Shown: positions 1-11,293, counted from the first letter of the stretch. The stretch: 34,419 nt of DNA from Acanthamoeba sp. SK_2022b (GCA_027943245.1 JANDJZ010000439.1:1-34419), one strand, 5' to 3'. Made by a program: numbers and translations. Notes: generated from the letters alone by a model not told the origin.

Positions 1-1173
1 GGCGTGCCGCCGACGCTCTGCTGTTGCTGCTGGCCCGAGGCGCCGGTGCCGTGCCCGAACACGAACTGTTGCTGTTGCGGCTGCGGCGACTGCGACTGCG
101 GCTGCTGCTGCTGCTGCTGGTAGTGGTGTGCGCCGAGCAGGGGTGGATGAGGCTGCTGGTGGTGAGGGCCACGCTGTAGCTGCGATGCCGACGCCGAGTG
201 TTTGAGGTAAGGAGCCTGGGTCGAGCCGTGGGGCGCGGCCAAGGCGTGCAGGTCGGGCGACGACCAAGCCGCGGCCGGCGGCGACGTGGGCGCGTAAGCC
301 TGCCCTCGCCCCCCCCCCCCAAACGGTGAGCCACGTCATGCATTCCAAGCACATTCCACGCCAAGGGCTGGGCGCTCGTGGTGGGGGGTGAGGTCACCTG
401 CTGGCCATAGTAGGAGGGCTGCGATGGGTAGTAGGGATAGCCGTCTGTGTCCGCGCAGTGGTGAGGTTAGCGAGCGCGACAACCGACACTGCACACTGCC
501 AGGGGAGCCGGCGGCCTTACGCGACGCGGGGCCCGACGAGTTGTACTGCGGAGGGTAGGCGCCCTGAGGCATTTGTGGCTGCTGCTGCTGCTGCTGTTGC
601 TGCTGAGGCTGTTGCTGCTGAGGCTGGTACTGCTGAGGCTGGTACTGCTGGGTAGCGGCAGTGCCGTAGTAGCTCGGTTGCTATGGATCAAAACACAACA
701 CAGACACAGCACGAGTTACGCTAGCACTTGGGCAATGCACGTGGATGGGTGGGCGCTACCCCGGGGTAGGGCGGCACGGAGGGGAAGGCGTAGCCGTGCG
801 GTGGTTGTTGTTGTTGTTGCTGCTGCTGCTGCGGTGGCGGCTGCGGCTGCTGTTGCTGGCCCGGTCCAACGCCATAGTACAAATGCTGCTGCTGTGGCGG
901 GACTCCACCGCTGTGGTCAACGAAGCCACAGAACTCGCATTCAGTAAAGGAAGACGGGCTTTTCACAAACACAAGATAACAAAAAAACAAAACAAACGAA
1001 TAAATAATAAATAATTAAAATGAAGCATGTTTGATGGTTCCACCAAGGAAAACGGCATAAAAGAGGGGAATGCAGAACCTGGTAGCGTAGGGCGGTCCAG
1101 CGGGGACACCGGAGGCGGAGACGCCCCAGAACTCATCGTCGCTGGCGTCCTTGGGCTGCTTTCGCGCAAACAT
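1..1173 (-). CDS. Gln/Pro/Tyr-rich low-complexity protein, 5' part only
   Basis: Not assigned to a family. Five exons fit by splice site and phase: 1173-1079, 958-760, 680-521, 444-398 and 299-1 (cut by the window edge), giving about 266 residues. The start was chosen at 1173 because MFARKQPKDASDDEFWG is an ordinary charged N-terminus and its phase-2 donor joins exactly to exon 2. A CxxC pair (CEFCGF, about residue 40) is followed by polyglutamine runs coded mainly by CAG/CAA, then Tyr-rich PSYYG and YPYYPSQPSYYGQQ segments and His/Gln-rich sequence. Composition is prion-like: Q, P, Y and G with few charges. This is common in RNA-binding, vesicle-coat and transcription-associated proteins, but no domain is visible, and the folded part probably lies beyond the left edge. 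It is divergent from the neighbour starting at 1396, with a 222-bp shared upstream region. Confidence 0.7.
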
Positions 1174-1395
1174 CTCGCTTCGTTCTTTTTATCTTTGCTT
1201 TTTTTCTGGTTGATCTTCGCTTCCGTTCTTGCCGCTTCCAGAAAAGATACAACGTAAATAGAAATATTTGGTACAAAATAAATGAGTTCCCACACAAGGT
1301 GAGTTCAACAAAAATGAATAATAACGCAAAATTAAATGTGAGTTTCTCATTTCTTTTTTCGTTCGTTTTGTCCAGCGCGTTGAGCAAACACCAGC

Positions 1396-3250
1396 ATGGA
1401 GCAGCCGGCCATCGACGGGTACGGGGCGCTACATGTTCTTGTTGGAACCACTGTGGTGTGGTGGAACTCAGTTATTGTTATTGTTCATCCAGGAAGGAGG
1501 CGGGGCAAGCGTATTTTGCAGTCCCCTAAGCGAAGAGGAGCGCCTACAACGCATACCCGACCGCACTCCCGAACAGGTGCTCCCATCTTTTTTGAAAGCG
1601 TTTTGTCACTAGATCAGTTATTTTTTCCCCTTATTTTAAATATTTTTTTCTTTAGCCGCCACCGCCCTACGGCGTGGAGTACGTGCGCGGCAACCTGCCC
1701 ATCGTGCTCACGGTGCCGCACGGCGGCTACATCTCTCCGTCCTCCATCCCATCTCGTACCGCTCGCCTCTCCTTTCCTTCCTCTGCTGTGTGTCCCCGCG
1801 CCACTCAAGGCCTGGAGTGGGGGAGCGACTCAGGAAGGAAAGGCTGCCTGGAGCACGACGACTGCTCGCAGGAGCTGGCGAGGGCGATCTACTCCCACAT
1901 GGTGGCCCACGTCAACAACAACAACGACGACGGCGACGCGCCCAGATATTACCCGCATTTCGTCGTCCTCCACCTCAACCGGCTCAAGGTCGACGTCAAC
2001 CGACCGCTGGACGGCGCCGTCGACGACCCCGGCCGAGGTGCGCGCGCGCGTGCGACCAGGTCTGATTTGTGATTGGTGGCGGCTGACGTGCTGACGTCAC
2101 AAGCGTGGCTTGCCCGGCGCGCCGCGGCCAGACACGAAGGCGGTGGCGGCGCATCGGGCCTACCACGGCTTCATCGAGGAGGCGCTGCGATGGTCGGTCG
2201 ACAAGTGGGGCTTCGCGCACCTCTTTGACGTGCACGGCCAGTCCCACCGGCACGTCATGGAGTTTGGTAACGCGCTCGCGCTCTCCCACTGTCCCTCTGG
2301 CGGGCGGAGCCGCGTTCCGCTCATTCCAGCCTGCGTGACGGCTCGCCGCCACGCGATTGGGAATGTGCAGGATATCTGCTGTCGACAGACCACCTGAAGA
2401 GCAGCGACGATCAGTTGGACGAGGCCGCGCAGGGCTTCGTGCCCAAGTCGTCCCTGTCTGGCATGGCGCGGTGGCACGGCCTGGTCGCCGACAGGCCCGC
2501 GTATGGCCTCCCCTCCCACGCCATCTCTCCACGCACGCACGCTCTGTCTAATGTCGACAGGATCGCGGCCTCGTGTCGTGTTTTCCCGCCAATCGACGAC
2601 AGCTTCTCGCTCGCGGCCGTGGTGCGAGGCGAGAGGAGCCTCGGCGCGCTCCTCCAAACGCACGGCTTCGACTCCGTGCCGTCCCCCAAGTATCCCAGCG
2701 TATGTGGCCATCTCATGTTTGCACGCGAAGCGCGCACACACAAGCGCCCAATCGCGCGCGGGCTCGCTGCAAAAAGAACGGTAATCATTCGTTGCGCGTT
2801 TGATTCGTTCGTGCGGCGTAGCCGTCGCAAACGCCTCCGTTTCGGACCGACATGCCGTATTTCTGGGGAGCGTGGACGACTCGGCACTACGCGCAGTCGT
2901 TTCAGCAGTACGCGTGGCCGCTCCTGCTCCGGCTCTCCCTCCCCCCCCCTCTCTCTCTCTCTCTCTGCGTGGGGAGTGGGCTCACCATCGGGCGTTGCAT
3001 TTCGTACACAAGGGAGCGGGAGGGGCCCGAATGGAAGGAATGGCTAGCGTTCGTGAGCACCACGCAGGTCGAGCCCACCCACGCCATCAGGTACGGGCTG
3101 CCCTTCCAACATCTGCACCAAACCTTGCTAATGACTTGGCGTCGCCGTAGGTGCGACTTGACCACACGGCTCGCCTTCGCCCGTGCGCTAGCACACACGT
3201 TCGTGGCGTTCATCGAAGTGAACTACGCCTGTAAAATAAACACACCCTAA
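1396..3250 (+). CDS. N-formylglutamate amidohydrolase-like hydrolase
   Basis: Ten exons: 1396-1434, 1493-1576, 1656-1755, 1834-2037, 2132-2266, 2371-2500, 2561-2699, 2822-2913, 2977-3090 and 3151-3250. They sum to 1137 nt, 378 residues. The exon-4 acceptor could instead be at 1810, adding eight residues in frame. Family marks in order: NLPIVLTVPHGGYIS (about residues 54-68, a metal-ligand His as in FGase), SQELARAIY, LNRLKVDVNRP (the conserved R-x-x-x-D-x-N-R block), AYHGFIEEAL, LFDVHGQSHR, and PYFWGAWTTRHYA near the C-terminus. Bacterial relatives remove formate from N-formylglutamate in histidine degradation. Eukaryotic relatives are poorly characterised, so the substrate is not established. 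No signal peptide is seen. It is divergent from the Gln-rich gene, and tRNA-Arg(CCT) lies 59 bp downstream. The last two introns are the least certain. Confidence 0.85.
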
Positions 3251-3309
3251 CCCTCTCTCCCGTTATCTGTTCTCATGCGGATAATTTCGGTAACCTCACA
3301 ATAACAACA

Positions 3310-3381
3310 GCTCGCGTGGCCCAATGGAAAGGCGTCCGCCTCCTAAGCGGAAGATTGTGGGTTCGATCCCCACCGTGAGCG
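3310..3381 (+). tRNA. tRNA-Arg (CCT)
   Basis: The 72-nt cloverleaf has acceptor stem GCTCGCG paired with CGTGAGC (one G-T pair), anticodon stem TCCGC/GCGGA with loop CTCCTAA (anticodon CCT, reads AGG), and T loop TTCGATC. A Pol III terminator TTTT follows at 3391-3394. There is no intron. It lies between the amidohydrolase and the 3' end of the broken CLU gene, at the left edge of a CpG-free stretch. Confidence 0.95.
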
Positions 3382-3726
3382 AGCTTATCCTTTTGTAAAT
3401 CAGCAGATTTCAGGAAGGCTGGATCTGTTACTGTGCTTTGTTGTGTGTTGATGTTTTGCAGGGAAGAAGTCAGGCCAGATGTGGAGAAGGAGAAGAGTGC
3501 TGTGGTGTGATGTAATGCTTAAAACATTACACACCATCACACACCACACTGCACCCACCACACCATCTGCATCCAGAAGTTCATCCCCACAGCACACCAC
3601 ACAAGGGAGGTTTGTTTGTCTTCTTCCTCACCCCAGGGATGCTTGAGTGAATTGAAGATTGCCCCACTTGTGCATGAGCTGCATGTTGGTCCTTGTTGTA
3701 GATGGTGTGCAAGCGGGCGGGAGCAC
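3382..3726. other. CpG-free intergenic stretch downstream of tRNA-Arg(CCT)
   Basis: No gene is seen. From about 3383 to 3705 I find no CG dinucleotide although base composition is roughly balanced, and TG and CA are abundant. An imperfect hairpin lies at 3501-3546: a 6-bp stem around GTAATG/CATTAC plus an 11-bp stem separated by a 5-nt bulge. The stretch ends at the stop codon of CLU copy A. Confidence 0.6.
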
Positions 3727-4597
3727 TCATTTGGCTTGGTGGTTTCGGGCCTTGTGCACAAGCTTCTCTACTGCCTGCGTGAGCTCCACCACCAGGTTGG
3801 CGTCTTGCTCGTAGCCATTGGCCCTCAGCTCGCGGTAAATCTCAACCAACGCTGCCGAATGCGTCGGATCTGCGTGTGCGTGTGCGTGTGGTCCGTCAGT
3901 AAATGGGTGTCCCTAGCTGCAGGCTGGTGGGGTGGACACAGTACCCGCTTCGACTGCGCACAGGATGTATTCCAGCTGCGGCCACGCCCAACCACACACC
4001 ACCACACGTCAGCACCAAGCGTGAGCGAACGCTGGGCGAAGGAGGGGGTGACGATGTCGTACTCCCTTGGCGTGATCGCCGCAGCGGTTGAAGAAGGTCC
4101 CGTACTGGAGCAGGGAGTCGGTGTCCTGCGGGTCGACTCGCACTGACTGAGCAAAGTACTCGCGCGCTCGCTGCGCCAACGGTCGCGACGTGTCCAGCAC
4201 CTTCGCCCTCGCGTTATCCCAGCTCGTCACGCTGCGTTCGTCCACACTGCGTGAGTGGCTACGTCGAGAGCTTGTGTGTGTGGTGTGTGGTGTGTGGCGT
4301 GTGGCGTGTGGTGTGTGGCGTGTGGTGTGTGGTGTGTGGTGTGTGGCGTACGGGACGTCTGCTGCCAACAGTTCGAGGTACACGCATACCTGTCCCGCGT
4401 TGCGCAGCGTGATTTTGTTGGCCGGGTTGGACTCGAGCACCTCTGCACAATGGAGGTTGTTCATATCGGCCAGCGTGAGTTCACACGTGGCGCCCCGAGC
4501 GTGGGAGCGTGCATGTTGCGCGCACCTTCAAAACACTTGAGCGCCTTGTAGAACAACTTTTCGCACTTCTTGCCTCTTTGCTTCAACGCCTTAACCT

Positions 4598-4674
<77 letters not shown>

Positions 4675-7600
4675 CATTTGTAAGCTTTGATATGTTGTGC
4701 GTGTGTGTGGTTCCCTACTTTGTAGATGTAGCCGCGGGAGTGGCCGATGATGCCCAGGTGCTTAACCCGCTCGTGAATGGAGGCCAGGTCGATCCCATCG
4801 AAAGGCGTCATGACCGCGAAGCCCTCCCTCATCTCCGTCACATAATCTGCCCCCCCCATCCCATTCAACCACGCGCGCTCACTCGTCACTCATCGTGCAT
4901 GGTGCGTCGTGTTCTTACTGTCGACTGTATTGGTGGTGAGCTTGATTTGGAGGAGGGCCAGCAGCCGCAGCAGAAGCAATGCACGCCCGTCGGCCAGGTG
5001 CGCCTCGTCGTCCCACGGCTCGCCCACCGCCGCCTTGCCGCGCTTGTCCTCCGCGGGGGCACCCTGCGAGGCCTGCCGGGAGGACACCAGGAGGCGCAGC
5101 AGATCAAAGTCGTCTCGCCTCTCGTGGGCGTCTCTTTTTCTTGCCCGTCCCTCGATTGTCTGTGTCGTCACACATTGGTTTCGCGGTTCTTGTTGGTCAT
5201 CCGACCAGGTCACACACGTGCGAATCAGAGGTGAGCGGATGGAGGGGCGAGGTTACGATTGGCGGGCAAAGGTGGTCCACTCGCGAGCCACTCTGGTCGT
5301 GAGCTTGCGACCAAACTTGGGTATCACCTCCTCGTGGAGGAAGCGCGTGGCGTCCCTCACCTGTCGCGCCCATCCGCCACGCTTGCGCGTCATCCAGCGC
5401 AGCTCGGAAGCGACTCAATCGTGAGGTGTATAATGCGTCGCACCTCATTGTTGTGTTCGGCGAGATCACTCTTGGAGCCCCCCCACAAAATGGCTGTAAC
5501 AGGGCGCACGCACGAATTGTTGGTTGCTGCCCTCAACCCCTCCCAAACGCGACAACTATAGGCCACCTGGCTAGAGAGAGAGAGAGAGAGAGAGAGCGAA
5601 AAGCGCAGGTACCTGAAGGCGTCGCTGCACAAAGGGACCGGGAAGCGCTTGACCAATTCTGGCGCGCCAGAGAGAAGCCATAGCCCATGTCAGTCCAACC
5701 CCCCGTGTGCCCGCACTCACCCGCGGGAGAGAGCAGACCAAGCCAAGGAGAGAGTGGGAGGGGGAAGGGGGGAGGCCCATACCGGGGCGGAGACAGATGG
5801 CTCATCGGCGCGCTGCTGGAACCATGGTTGCCAACATCTCCCAGGTTTGAGCAAAGCGCGCATTGGGGAGAGGCGAGGCGAGGGAAGGGGAAGATACGGG
5901 TCAGGCTTGGCGTCGGGAGCCTCGGGCGGGAATACTCGCGACAGGTCCACCAGGTAAAACTGCCCCTTCTGCCCACCGCACGCATGCGGGACATCGATCG
6001 CCATCGCCCAGCCCACATCGATGTTGCACGATGTGGTGGCCCTCGACGTCGGCAGCGGTGGCGAGCCGTTGCGGCGGGAGGCAGGACTTCCGCGGCGGGT
6101 AGACCAGGTGCTCCTTAATGTTCAGCTTCTGTGCAGCCTCCCTGCTCAAAGCCACACGCGCACCTGCCATTGAGTCACACGCGCCCTCACTCGAAAGCCA
6201 TCACACACACGCATATGCGCGCACCTCATCTTGGCGTCGAGCACGGGATTGGTGTTGACCACGGTGCGACCGGCGTTGCGAGAGCCGTAGCACTGGGTGC
6301 CGGAGCTGATCGGCAACAGCGACACCGCCAACAACCGGAACCCTGCCCGCCCACGTCACGTCACGCCACGCAAGTAGAAGTGTTGCATGGGTGAGTGTGT
6401 GCATGCGAGACTGAGGTGGAGTGAGGTCGAGGTGAGGCCACCTCGAAAATCGATGACGGCGGTCATGGGCGTGTGGAGGCCGGGAATGTCCTGCCAGTTG
6501 TAGTAGGCCATAACTCCCTTAAGCTCGTGACCTGTCAAGATAGGAACCATGTCGACGCACAGCCAGGAATGCACCCGCGTGTGAGCCAACACCGAATGGC
6601 CCATGGGCGATGGAGGGTGAGAGCGGCGGGCGGGGCCAAGGAGGAGGCGCGGACCGGCAAGCTTGGCTGCCGCGTCGTCGCTTTGGAACATGCCCCGCGA
6701 GTCCATGCTGAACTTGAACAAGATGTCTCGCACCACATCTGCCGCGTCGTGTGTCAGGCTCCAATTGGTGATGGGGTCGAGGAAACACGTATGTTGCCAT
6801 CGATTGCTTGTATGTGTGCGTGTGCGTGCGTGCCTGCGGAGAGTACATTTGGTTCCGCCGGCAATGCCGCCGATGTCGACCGGCTGGATGGTCTTGAGGT
6901 GGGCTGGCATGAAGGCCTCCGAAATGATGATCTTCCCGTAACTGCGCGCCGACAGCAGGAAATCTCTGGTTGTTGGAGACAACGTGAGCCACGTGCCCGT
7001 GTTGGTGTTGGTGTTGGTGGGGCCTGTGATCCGCTAGCAATATCTTGCGTACGGGAGGTGGAGGTGAGAAGGGATGGATTGGCGGCGGGGGAGTACCGGG
7101 AGAGCTGTGTAAGTGTGTTTGCGGTGGCGATGCGCAGAGAGAAGGGCGCGTTTGAGCTCATCATGCGCAGAGTCTCATTGGCCTCCTGAAATCGTTCGCT
7201 GCAGCCGCGAGTCGACTTCTCCAAGTCCGAGCCGGCTGATCGCCCCCCCCCCCAACCACGATAACGCATTCCAGGATGTGAGTGCATCCCGGATCGTCAT
7301 TCCATTATGTGGCGGTGTTACCCATAACTTCGCCATGGTCCTTGTGGTTGTGATCATAGTCGTGGTCGGTGCAGGTCGAGATGGCAGCAGCGACCGTGGG
7401 CTTGGCCAAGCTGATGGCGTCCTTCTTCTCCTCCTTCTCGTCGTCTTTGTCATCGTCGCCTTGATCGCCCTTGCTGATGCGCGGGGTGAAGTGCATAAGG
7501 TAGTTGTCGTCCGCTCCAGTGCCCACAATAGCCGGCTGGTTGGTCGCCTCTGCCGCTGCCGCCAGTTCAGAGCGTTCAGACAGGCCGTCTTCAGAGTGTG

Positions 7601-7875
7601 CATGCGAGGTGGCAGACAGGGAGAGGCAGGGCCACTGCAGCGACGCCGCCTCCATGGTCAGCACCTGCACATAGAGAGCCTCAAGCCTGGCCACCTCTGG
7701 GAAGCGCTTCTCCTGTTGGTCACCATCGCCCAGACCAGCAGACTGCTTCTGTCATGGCCCATGAACTCTCAGTTGATCAATTGTATCCTAGAATAGAGTC
7801 TTGATAAAGCAACAAAGAATGAAGGCGGCGTACTTCAGCCTTGTTGCCCCCTTTGCGATTCCACCACTGCTTCAT
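3727..7875 (-). pseudogene. CLU-domain/TPR protein, copy A (degenerate paralogue of 17604-23271)
   Basis: This is the older partner of the intact copy B, in the same orientation about 14 kb away, with most exons alignable in order. It starts with MKQWW at 7875, and the stop is at 3727. Exons 1-11 remain open (for example SYGKIIISEAFMPAHLK, GHELKGVMAYY, FRLLAVSLLPISSG, FYLVDLSRVFPPEAP). Three lesions follow. (1) The exon at 5783-5812 is 30 nt against 38 in B, an 8-nt loss that removes the YRLLRP block and shifts frame. (2) A C7 run at 5478-5484 (G7 on the coding strand) has one base more than B and leads to a stop. (3) About 730 bp present in B is missing at 5125-5129, fusing exon 16 to exon 19 out of frame and deleting two central exons. 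Exons further 3' (GFAVMTPFDGIDLASIHERV, the TPR exons, the C-terminus) are again open in their own frames, so inactivation looks recent or partial. A homopolymer sequencing error could explain lesion 2 but not lesions 1 and 3. It could be transcribed as a truncated CLU protein. Confidence 0.8.
4599..4672. repeat. (GT)n microsatellite in an intron of CLU copy A
   Basis: Uninterrupted GT dinucleotides lie in the intron just 5' (coding sense) of the VKALK exon. The matching intron of copy B carries (TTG)n instead. Confidence 0.95.
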
Positions 7876-8252
7876 CAACAGGTCTGTTGTGCCTGGCGTG
7901 CAAGGTGTGAGGAAAGAAAATGATGAAGTGGCACAGCACCGAGTTGCAAGACCATCACACCTAGCAACCAAGTTAAGGCCTTTTCTCCCAGCAACAGGTG
8001 AACGCAGGCGCTGTGGGGCCAACAACTTTCCCTGTGTACAATTACACACAGGGTTAACCAAAATCTGACCGCCTCAAAACTCTGGGACTGCTTGGATCGG
8101 CGATGATGCCCTTGAGGGTCCTTTTGGACAAAGACATCTTCCAGTTGAGAGAAAGCAAGATATGATTGTCCAACGTTGCTTTCCCTCAACGCAGAGGCTG
8201 ATAGTGTCATCTGATGTTTTCATGCTCGTTTCTGATATTATGTTGCTGGAAG
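7876..8252. other. Upstream region of CLU copy A / 5' flank of tRNA-Arg(CCG)
   Basis: No gene is seen. A small inverted repeat (CCCTGTGT and ACACAGGG) lies at 8030-8053. CpG is sparse compared with coding DNA in this window. The region should contain any promoter of copy A and the 5' flank of the divergent tRNA gene. Confidence 0.4.
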
Positions 8253-8324
8253 ACGCTCATGGCCTAATGGAAAGGCGTCTGACTCCGGATCAGAAGATTG
8301 CGAGTTCAAGTCTCGCTGAGCGTG
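8253..8324 (+). tRNA. tRNA-Arg (CCG), copy 1
   Basis: The 72-nt cloverleaf has acceptor ACGCTCA/TGAGCGT, anticodon stem TCTGA/TCAGA with loop CTCCGGA (anticodon CCG, reads CGG), and T loop TTCAAGT. A terminator T5 lies at 8334-8338. It differs from the second copy (17400-17471) at three positions: pair 7:66 is A-T here and G-C there, and the T loop has A here and G there. All three are CpG in the other copy. The ODR4 start codon is only 77 bp downstream on the same strand. Confidence 0.95.
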
Positions 8325-8400
8325 ATCAACAGCTTTTTCTTGCCGCACCTACGCTTGTTCTTTTGTTTGGCAGCCACGCGCAGTTCTGCTGTTGCAGATC

Positions 8401-9366
8401 ATGGGGCGAACGGTGGTTGTTGATGAGACTGGTGTAAATGCATACGCACAACAACGCCTCTTTGCTGGACCAGCCCTCGAGCAGGTGGGCCTCTTGATCG
8501 GGCAGCTGCGATCAGATGGCGAAGAGTGCTTCGTAATTGGACTCATCCCCACCCCGCTCCCCGAAGTGGAACCCGCACCGGCAGGTTCGTGGTCTCTACT
8601 TGTTTTCTCATTCAACTCATTTAAATGAAGCTTTTTAATAAATATTCGTATTTATTCATTCTACAAGGGGGAGGCGGCAAGAAGAAGCAGAAGCTCTCGC
8701 CCGTTGATGTGCTCGATGCCGAATGGATGAGCGAGCACGCACACCAGGTGCCTTCGCTTTTTCCTCCACCTACGCACGCCTTACACGCTCTCACGCACAC
8801 GCGCGCTGCCTCCCCCCCAATCCTCCTCCTCCTCCCCAATGGCTCTCATTGCCCGTCAGGTGAGCCGCATGCTGCCGGGCGGGCTGGCGATCGTGGGGGC
8901 CTACCTCGCCGCGGCCAGCGCCGACGCGTCGGCCGCCCTGCTGCCCAAGATGCATCGACTCCTCCACAGCATCAGGGAGGCCGCCGGCTATCGTGGCAAG
9001 CAGGGCGGCCCCTCCGAGCTCCTCCTCCTCCAGATCGCCTCCGACACCAAAAAGTATGATGCGCGAATGTCGCGTGTGCGTGTGCGTGTGCGTGTGCGTG
9101 TGCGGCGTGTTGTTGACATGGAATGCCAGGTATGCGGCCACGAGCATCGACATAACGAACAAGAAGGGCGACACCAAGCCCGTGGACCTGGTCGTCCAGG
9201 GCGTCGCAACCTCTTTCCAGTGCTTCGTGTGTTCGGTCGACGTCTGCCTGACCGTCGCGCTCGCCTCCGGTGGCCCCAGCCCGCGCGAGCAGATCGAGGT
9301 CTCCCCAGTCTTGCCACTCGCGGCTGTGTGTTGTTTTGTATGCGTGCGTGCGTGCGTGCGTATCGT

Positions 9367-9429
<63 letters not shown>

Positions 9430-10978
9430 CGTGAGGTTGTCTGATCCGTGCGTGGGATAGGCTGCGCTCGAGCGGGAGGCCGAGGCGCTGCGTAAGGGCG
9501 TGGCGCTCGTCGACCGAGCGATCGTGGACGAGGACGCCCCCATTTGCGGCAAGAAGCCGAGTACTACTCGCCCCTCCCTGCCCGTTGTCCACCTTTTTGA
9601 TTATTTTGTTGTATTATTATTCTTATTATTCTTTTTATTTTATGTTGACGACATGTCGTGACCTTGCGCAGAGCCCGATGCCAAAGGCAAGAAGAAGACA
9701 AAGCCAGGCAAGCTGCCCGCCCACGCTGTGTACGTGCCTCACGCGATCACCCATGACACGGAGTTGGTGTTCTTTTATTTTAATTTATCATAATTTTTTA
9801 TTAATTGATTTCATTATTATTTATTTCATTTCATTTGTAACGCAGCCACACCGTGGAGTTCTTCACCGAGGGTCTCGCCTCCTTCCCCAACGGGGAGAGC
9901 CCCGCCAAGGATGCCCTCGACACGTTCACCTATCGCGGTACGTGGCCTCCAACTGTCTTTCTTTATTTTATTTTATTTTATTTTATTTTATTTTATTTTA
10001 TTTTATTTTATTTTTTGTATTTGCTGAAGAAATCAATGTTTTTATATACAAAAAGGATCAATCCACGGGCGCGCCTATTGCCATCCCGGGGAGAGCTACG
10101 GAGCGGCGATCGCCGCGCTCAAGGCCGACCTCGCCAAGTCGCTGGCCGCCCGCTTCGACTTCCTCTGCGAGGAGCTCGACCGCCGAGAGGCCGACCTCAA
10201 GGACCGCAAGAAGAGCTCAGACGCCCTGTTCAACCCCTTTGGGGAGGGCAAGCGGGCGCCCAAGTTCGAGCAGCGGTGGGGTCTGCCCCAGCGCGTCTTC
10301 TTCCCGTTCGTCAAACCCCTCCTGCTTGCCGACTACCTCATGCCCTTTGAGACCGTCAGGGTATGTGCGTGCGTGTGCGTGTGCGCGTGTGTGCGTGTGT
10401 GTGCGCGTTCCAATACGATCCCGTGCGTGCGCTCGTCGATGCAGGAGGACTGCTGCGAGAGGGCCAAGGCCCTGCTCGACCTGCAGCCGAGCGAGCAGGA
10501 CTTTGTCACTCCCGAACGCTTCGCCTCTGGTACGCGCCGCCCTCTGCGAGAAAAAGTAAACACTCAAATCAATTAATAAAATAAAAATTAAAAGACCATT
10601 AAAAAGCCTCAAAATACGAAAATAATTCTCAAAAATCAAGACGGCGTTGTGCTGAACCATTTGGCCGTGCGGTGTGTTCTCGTGTGATCAGAGGGCCTGC
10701 CGGTGGAGCTGTCCTCGTCGTCATCAGCGCCAACGTCGACGAGAGGAGCGAAGGAGAAGAGGATGGCCGTCAAGAAGCGTGAGGAGGCAGAGGAGGAAGC
10801 AGAAGTTGACGACGACGGGGGAGCCCTTTCGCCGCGGCTGCACACGCAGGTCGAGACCGAGCAGCAGCAACAGAAGCCACAAGCAAAGGAGGGCAGCAAC
10901 GTGGTCGTCCTAGGCCTGGCGCTGGCCGTCTTGATCGGTGTGCTAGCAGTTGTTGCCTCTCTTGGCCTTGTTGGCTGA
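8401..10978 (+). CDS. ODR4: ODR4 homologue (tail-anchored ER protein)
   Basis: Ten exons: 8401-8584, 8668-8747, 8860-9053, 9130-9298, 9461-9560, 9672-9729, 9846-9937, 10056-10360, 10445-10529 and 10692-10978. They sum to 1554 nt, 517 residues. The start MGRTVVVDE is the family N-terminus, followed by VGLLIGQLRSDGE, MLPGGLAIVGAYLAA, IHGRAYC, the DLAKSLAARFDFLCEEL block and the QRVFFPFVKPLLLADY block. An acidic/Gln-rich linker precedes a single C-terminal hydrophobic segment (about residues 493-515), fitting tail anchoring in the ER. ODR-4 in worms helps deliver some G-protein-coupled receptors from the ER and works with the UFM1 protease ODR-8/UFSP2. That role is family knowledge and not visible here. 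Several introns contain GT/GCGT repeats or (TTTTA)n. Confidence 0.93.
9368..9427. repeat. (GT)n microsatellite in ODR4 intron 4
   Basis: Perfect GT repeats lie between the exons ending at 9298 and starting at 9461. Shorter GT/GCGT tracts occur in introns 3 (about 9070-9105) and 8 (about 10365-10405). Confidence 0.95.
9959..10015. repeat. (TTTTA)n pentanucleotide repeat in ODR4 intron 7
   Basis: About eleven near-perfect TTTTA units lie in the intron before the exon starting at 10056. They are AT-only in a GC-rich gene, as in the neighbouring introns at about 9600-9650 and 9772-9838. Confidence 0.9.
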
Positions 10979-11221
10979 GAGACAGGAAAGCTCCCGTCCC
11001 GCACCACACACTTGGTCTTGCCTCTTTGCTCTGGGATCTTGCGGCTGCGCGTACCATCACAACACCATCTCAACATCACCACACAACATACCATAACAAC
11101 AGCACCACAACACCATAGCACAACCACCCCACCACATCACAACACTATCACCACTACAACACCACACAAGATGTTGGTGGTTTTAAGGGTGCTCTTGGGG
11201 GAACGCTGGACCCAAAAAAGA

Positions 11222-11293
11222 AGGGGGCGCCCGGGTTTGAACCGGGGACCTGACGATCTGCAGTCGCCTGCTCTACCACTGAGCTACGCCCCC
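11222..11293 (-). tRNA. tRNA-Cys (GCA)
   Basis: The reverse strand gives a 72-nt cloverleaf with acceptor GGGGGCG/CGCCCCC, D arm GCTCAGTGGTAGAGC, anticodon loop CTGCAGA (anticodon GCA) and T arm CCCGG-TTCAAAC-CCGGG. The Pol III terminator is the A6 run at 11214-11219 (T6 on the coding strand). There is no intron. The 150 bases on its 3' side are CAACA-like low-complexity sequence without CpG. Confidence 0.95.
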
